Source: Mucilaginibacter sp. UR6-1
GTDB taxonomy: Bacteria > Bacteroidota > Bacteroidia > Sphingobacteriales > Sphingobacteriaceae
NCBI RefSeq assembly: GCF_020880975.1
Contig: NZ_JAJIWP010000002.1
Location: 248,001 to 312,000 of the forward strand
Direction of reading: 5' to 3'
Length of the DNA stretch: 64,000 nucleotides
This document shows, piece after piece, positions 19,582 to 25,653 of the stretch. The number at the start of each line of letters is the position of its first letter. Within the stretch, counting starts at the first letter, position 1. The translations under genes and the position numbers were made by a program. The notes below the pieces were generated by a model. That model saw only the letters and a list, made by a program, of their open reading frames with translations, was not told where the DNA came from and searched no databases.

Positions 19582-19926
19582 ATGCTCAAAGATAAAGCAG
19601 TGATAACCACACGTTATATCATCAAAATTGTATGTGTTATCAGTATAGTGATAAGTATTACGGCGATTTTTTTGGGGCTTGAAAATAGCAGCAAGGGTTC
19701 ATCTATTTTGCCATTTGAGCACAAAAATCATTTATTAACCTATGGTAATGCCAGGCGTTTTAACAGGTTTGGCTTTGACCTGTATGAACAAGGCTATGAA
19801 ATACTAAATATCGGCAATGAGATACCCCACTTTAATTTAACGGATCAGCACGGCAATCAATTATGCAATAAGTGTCACAAAGGAGATAAAAGGGCTAATT
19901 ATTACCGTTACCGGTTTCAGGCGTGA
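19582..19926 (+). CDS. Hypothetical small membrane-anchored protein
   Basis: From the ATG at 19582 this is a 114-residue protein with one N-terminal membrane helix (IIKIVCVISIVISITAIFLGL) and a short soluble tail. The tail includes IGNEIPHFNLTDQHGNQLCN, which looks like the opening strand of a redoxin (AhpC/TSA-type) domain, but the rest of that domain is missing and the protein ends soon after at KCHKGDKRANYYR. An in-frame ATG at 19540 would overlap the MFS start. The end overlaps the 3' end of the convergent hydrolase by 10 nt. It could be a genuine small gene or a truncated one. Confidence 0.45.
   Translation: MLKDKAVITTRYIIKIVCVISIVISITAIFLGLENSSKGSSILPFEHKNHLLTYGNARRFNRFGFDLYEQGYEILNIGNEIPHFNLTDQHGNQLCNKCHKGDKRANYYRYRFQA
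19637..19654. promoter_or_regulatory. TTATCA-N6-TGATAA inverted repeat
   Basis: The inverted repeat lies within the small gene at 19582, about 90-110 bp upstream of the MFS start. A related ATAAC-N5-GTTAT sits at 19603-19617. Related motifs occur at 20910-20936, 22195-22211 and 23371-23377. A shared regulator is inferred. Confidence 0.35.
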
Positions 19927-20807
19927 TGGATCTTTTTTATAAAAGCCCTTATCAGTTCCGCTATCGCGGTGCCGTATTCTTCCAGAAGAAAATGCCCGCC
20001 GTTATACAGATGTATCTCGGCATCAGGCAAGTCTTGCCTGTAAGCAAGTGCGCCGCTGCTCGGAAATATCACATCGTTTTTACCCCAGGTTATAAGGGTA
20101 GGTGGCTGGTTGTTGCGAAGGTACTGTTGCCATTGCGGATATTTTGGAAAATTACTTGCGTAATTGTTGAACAGTATTTTCTGAATCTCCTTTCTGCCGG
20201 GCTGCTCCATCAAAAAGTGGTCAAGTGTATAACTGTCAGGACTGATGGCATCCGCGGAATTTACGCCACATACATATTGTTCTTTAATGCCCTGGTAAGA
20301 CATCATGTGGTTTACCGCGGCATCCAGTCCCGCTATGTCATTAGCTCGGGCCAGCGCGCCGATCTGTTGTACGGCGGGCCCTAAACCCTGCATGTAGGCA
20401 TTGGCATTTTGTATGATGAGGCCCTTAACCAGTTCAGGCCGTTCAGCAGCGATCCTGAAACCGATAGGGCCGCCATAATCCTGCATATAAAAAACAATGT
20501 TTGTGAGGCCGAGGCTGTCAATAAATTGCTCCGTCAAATTGGCAAGTTGGTCAAATGAATACTCAAAAGTTGCCGGATCAGGGCTGGCGCTATACCCAAA
20601 ACCGGGATAATCCGGGGCGATCAGGTGAAAGTCGGCAGAGAGCTGGCTGAACAGTTGGCGAAACATATGTGAAGAAGACGGAAATCCGTGTAATAGTAAA
20701 AGTGTTGGCTTGCCGGCTGTTCCGGCTTCCCTGTAAAATATATCAACACCGCCGATGTTTATGGTGCGGTACGCGGTACGGCCGGCATGGTCATTAGTAT
20801 AAGTCAT
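19917..20807 (-). CDS. Alpha/beta hydrolase with Asp nucleophile (epoxide hydrolase/haloalkane dehalogenase-like)
   Basis: The product is a 296-residue cytosolic enzyme. Motifs are LLLHGFPSSSHMFR (HGxP), DYPGFGYS and a nucleophile elbow MQDYGGPIG. An Asp in the nucleophile position is characteristic of epoxide hydrolases and haloalkane dehalogenases rather than esterases. The catalytic His is in YNGGHFLLEEY and the acid region is WGKNDVIFP. It is paralogous to the hydrolase at 22359. Activity on epoxides or halides cannot be decided without lid-domain tyrosines being mapped. Confidence 0.87.
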   Translation of the reverse strand: MTYTNDHAGRTAYRTINIGGVDIFYREAGTAGKPTLLLLHGFPSSSHMFRQLFSQLSADFHLIAPDYPGFGYSASPDPATFEYSFDQLANLTEQFIDSLGLTNIVFYMQDYGGPIGFRIAAERPELVKGLIIQNANAYMQGLGPAVQQIGALARANDIAGLDAAVNHMMSYQGIKEQYVCGVNSADAISPDSYTLDHFLMEQPGRKEIQKILFNNYASNFPKYPQWQQYLRNNQPPTLITWGKNDVIFPSSGALAYRQDLPDAEIHLYNGGHFLLEEYGTAIAELIRAFIKKIHHA

Positions 20808-20909
20808 AAGTTATAAATGCTTTTATTATGGAATGGTCATATTAATAATGACGATGTTCAAAGTTATGGCCTTAGTGCAATTTCAGGTTGGTACAGCCCA
20901 TCACTAATA

Positions 20910-20936
20910 TGATAACTGTAATTAGATAAGTGATAA
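20910..20936. promoter_or_regulatory. Paired TGATAA motifs in divergent promoter region
   Basis: TGATAAC (20910-20916) and TGATAA (20931-20936) are repeated with a 21-bp spacing between the divergent hydrolase genes. They match the half-sites seen at 19637, 22195 and 23371. Confidence 0.35.
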
Positions 20937-21027
20937 ATAAACGGTACTGCATACAAAATTAAATAAACAACTTACCGGCTTATGCCGGCTTAATTAATCA
21001 ATCTGCTTACTTTAAAAAACAACGTTT

Positions 21028-22053
21028 ATGAAAAAACTATTTATTGCCCTGGCCATGCTTACAGTATCAGGCTGTAATAGTAACCAACAGGGCTCAGCAC
21101 CTGCTGACACCGCGACTAAGGATACCGTTAAAACAGGCGGCAACAAACTGATCACAATTGATGGCAAATACAATGTCTGGACAAAAAAAGCGGGCAGCGG
21201 AAAGATCAAAGTGCTGTTACTGCACGGTGGCCCGGGCGTACCACATGATTACCTGGAATGCTTTGACGATTTTTTGCCAAAGGAAGACATGGAGATATAC
21301 TATTATGATCAACTGGGCTGCGGCAATTCAGACATACCTGCAGACACAACGCTTTGGACCATCCCCCGTTATGTGGAAGAAGTTGAACAGGTACGCAAGG
21401 GGCTTGGGCTTGAGCAGTTTTATGTTGTAGGCCAGTCCTGGGGAGGCTTATTGGCTATGGAGTACATGAAAAAATATCAGCGCCACGTAAAGGGTGCGGT
21501 GATATCTAACATGACAGCCGGAATGAAAGATTTTACCGGTTACCTGGCTGTTTTGAAAGGTAAACTGTTTACACCTACCGAACGAGCTGCGTTTGACGCG
21601 CTTGACAAGGCCGGAAAATACGAGTCGGCTGAATATAATGAGCTTTTGATGAGTAAACTTTATACGCAGGTAGTGTGCAGGCTGCCTTTAAATAAATGGC
21701 CGGAGCCACTGTTACGGGCTTTCAAAAAAATGAACCGTAATATATATGTACAAATGCAAGGTGTAGACGAGTTTCATGTTACCGGAAATTTTAAGAACTG
21801 GGAGTTTTGGGACGACTTGCCAAAGATCAAAGTTCCGGTACTGGTTTTAGGTGCCGAGCATGATGAGATGAACCCGGAATCAATAAAAAAGGAAGGGTTG
21901 CTCATTCCCAACAGCCGTACTTATCTCTGCCCCGAAGGGAGCCATATGGCTATGTATGACGATCAGCAGCGTTATTTTACCGCATTGGTCAGGTTTCTGA
22001 AAGATGTTGATGAAGGTGCCTTTACGCCCGATAAAAAACAGAGGGGTAATTGA
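21028..22053 (+). CDS. Proline-iminopeptidase-like alpha/beta hydrolase lipoprotein
   Basis: The product is a 341-residue lipoprotein (signal peptide with lipobox LTVSGC). The mature domain carries the S33/proline iminopeptidase signatures LLLHGGPGVPHDY (HGGPG oxyanion motif), YYDQLGCGNSD and the nucleophile elbow GQSWGG. The acid is in LGAEHDEMNPE and the His in PEGSHMAMYD. Family members release N-terminal proline or cleave small amides, here probably in the periplasm. Confidence 0.9.
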   Translation: MKKLFIALAMLTVSGCNSNQQGSAPADTATKDTVKTGGNKLITIDGKYNVWTKKAGSGKIKVLLLHGGPGVPHDYLECFDDFLPKEDMEIYYYDQLGCGNSDIPADTTLWTIPRYVEEVEQVRKGLGLEQFYVVGQSWGGLLAMEYMKKYQRHVKGAVISNMTAGMKDFTGYLAVLKGKLFTPTERAAFDALDKAGKYESAEYNELLMSKLYTQVVCRLPLNKWPEPLLRAFKKMNRNIYVQMQGVDEFHVTGNFKNWEFWDDLPKIKVPVLVLGAEHDEMNPESIKKEGLLIPNSRTYLCPEGSHMAMYDDQQRYFTALVRFLKDVDEGAFTPDKKQRGN

Positions 22054-22358
22054 TCATTTTAGTTTTACGATACTGATTGCCCCGTTATGCTGAGCCTGAA
22101 CTAAAGTGGTAACGCCATATGATATATAAATTAAACTGCCCCTGATTTTTTAAACACGTTAATCCCGCCTGGGTAGCCTTCAGTTAACACAATTCTGATA
22201 ACTGTTATCAGCCGGCTAATATGCAGGTTAGGATGGCTGATCCTACTTTTGAACAGGCATTGATCACCTCTAATTTGCCGGTTCGGGTACCGCTGATAAA
22301 CCTGCTTTGCCAAGGATAATGCAAGTGTAAATAACATAAAAATTTAATTTATAAGATC
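22054..22358. other. 305-nt intergenic region
   Basis: No coding frame was recognised. The only structure seen is the palindrome at 22195-22211, listed separately. Confidence 0.5.
22195..22211. promoter_or_regulatory. CTGATAAC-T-GTTATCAG operator-like palindrome
   Basis: This is a perfect 8-1-8 inverted repeat about 150 bp upstream of the hydrolase gene at 22359. It is the best-formed member of the TGATAA/TTATCA motif family found across this gene cluster. Binding by the local LysR protein is a guess. Confidence 0.45.
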
Positions 22359-23231
22359 ATGAAAAATCAAACCACTTACAATTTTATTGACATTGCCGGG
22401 GTAAACATTTTTTACCGCGAAGCAGGGCCGAAGGATGCGCCAACCTTACTGTTACTCCATGGTTACCCGGCATCATCATTTATGTTCAGGAACCTGATCA
22501 ATGACCTGTCTGACAAGTATCACCTGATAGCGCCTGACTACCCGGGTTATGGCAGAAGCGAGCAGCCACCCATAGCTGAATTTGCTTACACCTTTGATAA
22601 TTTTGCAGCGATAATTGAGGAGCTGCTGCAAAAGCTCAATATTAACAAGTATAGCCTTTACCTGATGGATTATGGTGCCCCGGTTGGCTGGAGGATAGCT
22701 TCTAAACACCCCGAAAAGATAGATACACTTATAGTGCAGAACGGCTGCGCTTATATAGAAGGGTTGGAAACCTTCTGGGACCCATTCAGGGCTTACTGGG
22801 CAGACCATAATAATAAAGAGGCAGAAGCTACCCTGAGTACGTTCCATAACCCGGATGGCCTGAAATGGCAGTACACACATGGCGTAGCTGATACCTCAAC
22901 CATTAGCCCGGATAACTGGGAAATGGATTTGCGCCACCTTGAAAGGCCCGAGAATGGGCAGATACAGCTTGACCTGTTTTATGATTACGGAACCAATCCG
23001 CCAAAATACCCGGAGTGGCAGCAATACTTCCGCGATCACAATCCTGAAATGCTGGTAGTTTACGGCAAGAACGATTATATTTTCCCGGTTTCAGGCGCGG
23101 AAGCATACAAAAAAGATGTAAGAAATCTTGAATTTCACCTGTATGATGCAGGACACTTTGCCCTGGAAAGCCATGGTGTATGTATCGGGGCAACCATCAA
23201 GGATTTCCTGGACCGCAAAGTAAGCCGTTAA
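22359..23231 (+). CDS. Alpha/beta hydrolase with Asp nucleophile, paralogue of 19917-20807
   Basis: The product is a 290-residue enzyme with LLLHGYPASSFMFR, DYPGYGRSEQPP, a nucleophile elbow LMDYGAPVGWR (Asp nucleophile), YGKNDYIFP and His in YDAGHFALESHG. It shares most motif blocks with the hydrolase at 19917 (for example FYREAG and PKYPEWQQYFR versus PKYPQWQQYLR), so the two arose by duplication. An epoxide-hydrolase or dehalogenase-like reaction is plausible. A 10-bp hairpin at 23246-23277 follows and is a likely terminator. Confidence 0.88.
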   Translation: MKNQTTYNFIDIAGVNIFYREAGPKDAPTLLLLHGYPASSFMFRNLINDLSDKYHLIAPDYPGYGRSEQPPIAEFAYTFDNFAAIIEELLQKLNINKYSLYLMDYGAPVGWRIASKHPEKIDTLIVQNGCAYIEGLETFWDPFRAYWADHNNKEAEATLSTFHNPDGLKWQYTHGVADTSTISPDNWEMDLRHLERPENGQIQLDLFYDYGTNPPKYPEWQQYFRDHNPEMLVVYGKNDYIFPVSGAEAYKKDVRNLEFHLYDAGHFALESHGVCIGATIKDFLDRKVSR

Positions 23232-23245
23232 CCGTTTTTTAGCGT

Positions 23246-23277
23246 AAGCAGGGTAGGGCATAAGCGTTATCCTGCTT
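23246..23277 (+). terminator. Hairpin after hydrolase gene
   Basis: AAGCAGGGTA (23246-23255) pairs with 23268-23277 over 10 bp including one G-U, followed by TGCTTGTTTT. Confidence 0.55.
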
Positions 23278-23399
23278 GCTTGTTTTACTAATAATGCATT
23301 TTTTGAACATTTGATCACCGGATAATCAGTACCGGCGTTGTATTGGCCTGTCGCTTTATCTATCCATAAATTATCAGTGCATTAGTATAACTTTATATT

Positions 23400-23810
23400 A
23401 TGGAACAGAAACTACCGTTACCGCCTTTTAACCTGCAAACCGCACTTCAAAAGGTACAAATGGCCGAAGATGCCTGGAACAGTCGTGACCCGGAACGCGT
23501 TTGCCTGGCTTATACCATTGATACCGAATGGCGCAACCGTACCGAATTTATTAACGGGAGGGATCAAGTAAAAGCCTTTTTAACCGGAAAGTGGCAAAAG
23601 GAGTTGGATTATAAACTTAAAAAAGAGCTTTGGGATTTTCGTGATAACCGGATAGCCGTGCGCTTTGAGTATGAGTGGCATAACGAGGCCGGGCAATGGT
23701 ACCGCAGCTATGGCAACGAGTTGTGGGAGTTTGATGAGAATGGCCTGATGCGGAAACGCTACGCAAGTATTAATGATTTGGCTATCAGTGAAATTGACAG
23801 GAGATTATAA
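23400..23810 (+). CDS. DUF1348/NTF2-like (SnoaL-fold) protein
   Basis: The product is a 136-residue cone-shaped NTF2-like domain. The sequence pattern ([79 protein letters not shown]) matches the DUF1348 family closely. Members are small cytosolic proteins of uncertain enzymatic role. It is followed 24 nt later by a PPOX-fold gene, probably in one transcript. A TTATCAG motif lies at 23371-23377. Confidence 0.85.
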   Translation: MEQKLPLPPFNLQTALQKVQMAEDAWNSRDPERVCLAYTIDTEWRNRTEFINGRDQVKAFLTGKWQKELDYKLKKELWDFRDNRIAVRFEYEWHNEAGQWYRSYGNELWEFDENGLMRKRYASINDLAISEIDRRL

Positions 23811-23834
23811 CACCTTTTTTGCTTTGGCGAACAT

Positions 23835-24455
23835 ATGAACTATGAAGAAATAGCATTTACCGATGCGGTAAAGAAACTGCAGGAACTACACGGAAGCCGT
23901 ACAGCCTATGCCAGGATGGAACAAGGCCATCACGAGGACGGGTTTACGCAGGCTGAGGTCAATTTTATAAGCAGTCGCGACAGCTTTTATATGGCCAGCA
24001 TCAGCGCAACGGGCTACCCTTATATACAGCACAGGGGTGGGCCAAAGGGCTTTATCAAAGTGTTGGATGACTTTACCCTTGGTTTGGTAGATTTTAGTGG
24101 TAACAGGCAATACATCTCAGTTGGTAATGCAGTAACCAACGCCAGGGTATCTCTTATTATGATGGATTACCCGCAGCGGGCCAGGTTAAAATTATTCGCG
24201 GATATGAAAGTTGTTGAAATTGCAGATGATCCCGGATTGTTTAAACAGCTTGACCCTACAGACTACAAGCACAAGGCTGAGCGGATGCTTGTATTTTCAG
24301 TAAAGGGCTATAATTGGAATTGCCCGCAGCATATTACACCGCGATATACACTGGCAGAGATTGAGGCGGCTTTTGCAGAACGTAATGGCTATGTTAAGCA
24401 ACTTGAGGAGGAGATCAGGCATTTGCGGGCAAATGATTCAACTGATGGTCGGTAA
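23835..24455 (+). CDS. Pyridoxamine 5'-phosphate oxidase-fold (PPOX) flavoprotein
   Basis: The product is a 206-residue FMN-binding split-barrel protein. It contains FISSRDSFYMASISATGYPYIQHRGGP (FMN phosphate-contact region), LVDFSGNRQYISVGNAVTNARVSLIMMDYP and ARLKLFADMKVVE. The C-terminus (AEIEAAFAERNGYVKQLEEEIRHL) is a predicted coiled coil. It belongs to the general PPOX class rather than true PdxH. The immediate upstream gene is DUF1348. Confidence 0.85.
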   Translation: MNYEEIAFTDAVKKLQELHGSRTAYARMEQGHHEDGFTQAEVNFISSRDSFYMASISATGYPYIQHRGGPKGFIKVLDDFTLGLVDFSGNRQYISVGNAVTNARVSLIMMDYPQRARLKLFADMKVVEIADDPGLFKQLDPTDYKHKAERMLVFSVKGYNWNCPQHITPRYTLAEIEAAFAERNGYVKQLEEEIRHLRANDSTDGR

Positions 24456-24506
24456 ATAGTGGTATATATCACCTTAATTTTTTTTAAAAACTATATCTGC
24501 AACCTT

Positions 24507-24953
24507 ATGGAAAACCAAACCGGCAATTTAAATACTGCACAACCTTATGTGCACTCTGCATTCAAGGCTGCATTACACGGCAAGTGCCCAAAATGCCGTA
24601 CAGGTAATATGTTCGCAGCTAATCCTCTCAGGTTTTTTGGCCAGAAAATGAATGAACACTGCCCGCATTGTAACTTTCAGTTTGAGATAGAGCCGGGCTA
24701 TTTTTATGTTGCCATGTTTGTTAGTTACGCAATGAATGTGGCTATCATGGTTACATTTGCTATGGCCACTTACCTGCTTACCCATAGTTGGGATCCGTGG
24801 GTTTACCTGGCGGCAACACTGGTTCCGGCATTTTTGTTCTGGCCGTTTACATTTCAGTATTCGCGTATCATCCTGTTATTCTGGCTAACACCCGGTGTTC
24901 ACTTTGAACCAGAACGAGCCAGGCCCGACTATCATCAGGCAGGCCCAAATTAG
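24507..24953 (+). CDS. DUF983 membrane protein
   Basis: The product is a 148-residue protein from the ATG at 24507 (an upstream in-frame start at 24459 adds a poorly supported 16 residues). It has two zinc-ribbon-like Cys pairs (GKCPKCRTGNMF and EHCPHCNFQFE) followed by two membrane helices (YAMNVAIMVTFAMATYLL, WVYLAATLVPAFLFWPFTFQYSRIIL). This is the DUF983 layout. The function is not known. Confidence 0.85.
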   Translation: MENQTGNLNTAQPYVHSAFKAALHGKCPKCRTGNMFAANPLRFFGQKMNEHCPHCNFQFEIEPGYFYVAMFVSYAMNVAIMVTFAMATYLLTHSWDPWVYLAATLVPAFLFWPFTFQYSRIILLFWLTPGVHFEPERARPDYHQAGPN

Positions 24954-24967
24954 TTAATATCATTAGG

Positions 24968-25098
24968 TTATAGCAAGTAGGAAGGGACTGAGGTAACCAC
25001 GGCGGTATACAGCTCCATTTCGGGCGAAAGCGTAAATGCTTTGGCACCCTCGAGGTTAACCGTTTGGTTTTTTACTTTGCTTAACAGGTTGATTTCAT
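24968..25098 (-). pseudogene. Decayed N-terminal fragment of a TROVE/Ro60 gene
   Basis: Read on the minus strand from the ATG at 25098, the first codons hit a stop, but restoring one base after ATGAAAT gives a 43-residue peptide beginning MKFNLLSKVKN and containing NLEGAKAFTLSPEMELYTAVV. That is the characteristic opening of bacterial TROVE (Ro60/Rsr) proteins. The sequence then diverges and stops after TSVPSYLL, so nearly all of the ~500-residue protein is missing. The fragment is 131 nt, one short of 44 codons, matching a single deletion. The identification rests on recognising the family's N-terminus; a search would confirm it. Confidence 0.7.
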
Positions 25099-25203
25099 GG
25101 TGAACCTCCTTTATTTCTTTAATGTTGATACAAAGAAACAGAGGCACTGCGCAGTGTTTTTGCGCAGGTGAAGTTATTTGTAAAAAAGTTGAGATTTTTG
25201 ATG

Positions 25204-25263
25204 TGCCCGAAGAGAGACTCGAACTCTCCCTGAGCTATACGAGTTCGAATCTCGTTTTGGGTA
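25204..25263 (+). ncRNA. tRNA-like fold (possible Y-RNA or tRNA remnant)
   Basis: These 60 nt can fold with an 8-bp acceptor-like stem (25204-25211 with 25256-25263, two G-U pairs), a 5-bp hairpin with a 7-nt loop (25212-25228), a 10-nt linker, and a 5-bp arm with the canonical T-loop TTCGAAT (25239-25255) that abuts the acceptor. There is no anticodon arm. The minus strand also shows tRNA features: T-arm GAGAG-TTCGAGT-CTCTC followed by TTCGGGCA, and a D-arm-like TATAGCTCAGG. It lies just upstream of the TROVE fragment; bacterial Y RNAs with tRNA-like modules are encoded next to rsr. A fusion of two tRNA ends is the alternative. Confidence 0.5.
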
Positions 25264-25330
25264 TTAAATTAAAAAGTCAGTCGGGAGCTTACGGTAATAA
25301 GTATTTTTTTTACTAAGTAGTTGAAAACTT

Positions 25331-25358
25331 TTGTTTTAGCTGCAAATAATTAACTTTG
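25331..25358 (+). promoter_or_regulatory. Consensus Bacteroidota promoter of the RT-associated ncRNA
   Basis: TTG at 25331-25333 and TAACTTTG at 25351-25358, with a 17-nt spacer, match the TTG / TAnnTTTG consensus. Transcription would start close to 25361-25366, exactly where the paired leader begins. Confidence 0.75.
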
Positions 25359-25360
25359 AG

Positions 25361-25648
25361 AAATGCAGTCAATCGCAGGGGCCGGTAGATACGTTTATCA
25401 AAATTTGCTCAGAACGACATATGGTTCTGAGGGTGTGTAATTTCAAACAAGCAAGCGACTTCAGTAATTTCCTCAATGAGGCAATGAATGATGACCTTGT
25501 AGAGAAATGTAACCCAGTGTTGCATAGTATCTGTGTGTAAAGTTAAACAATTGATTTCCCGACGTGAAAGGGCGGTGTTAAGCACCGGTTACAGCATGTA
25601 TCTGCCCGTAAGTAAGGCGAGCCCGTGTCACCTGTGGTTGCTGCATTT
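25361..25648 (+). ncRNA. Structured leader RNA of the reverse transcriptase
   Basis: The ends are complementary: 25361-25379 pairs with 25631-25648 over 18 bp (16 Watson-Crick, 2 G-U, one bulged U at 25369). Internal hairpins include a perfect 8-bp stem at 25408-25415/25424-25431, a 4-bp stem at 25471-25474/25478-25481 and CGGTG/CACCG at 25573-25577/25583-25587. The 3' strand of the terminal stem ends 5 nt before the RT start codon. A consensus promoter places transcription initiation at the 5' end. RT genes with an immediately upstream structured ncRNA include retrons (a1/a2 terminal repeats) and several DRT/UG systems. The ncRNA probably serves as template or scaffold for the RT; that role is inferred. 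Confidence 0.75.
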
Positions 25649-25653
25649 TTCAA

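Noticed and set aside
25122..25316. 64-codon open frame upstream of the RT
   Set aside because: It runs through the tRNA-like fold and has no protein-like features; it is better explained by the RNA element.
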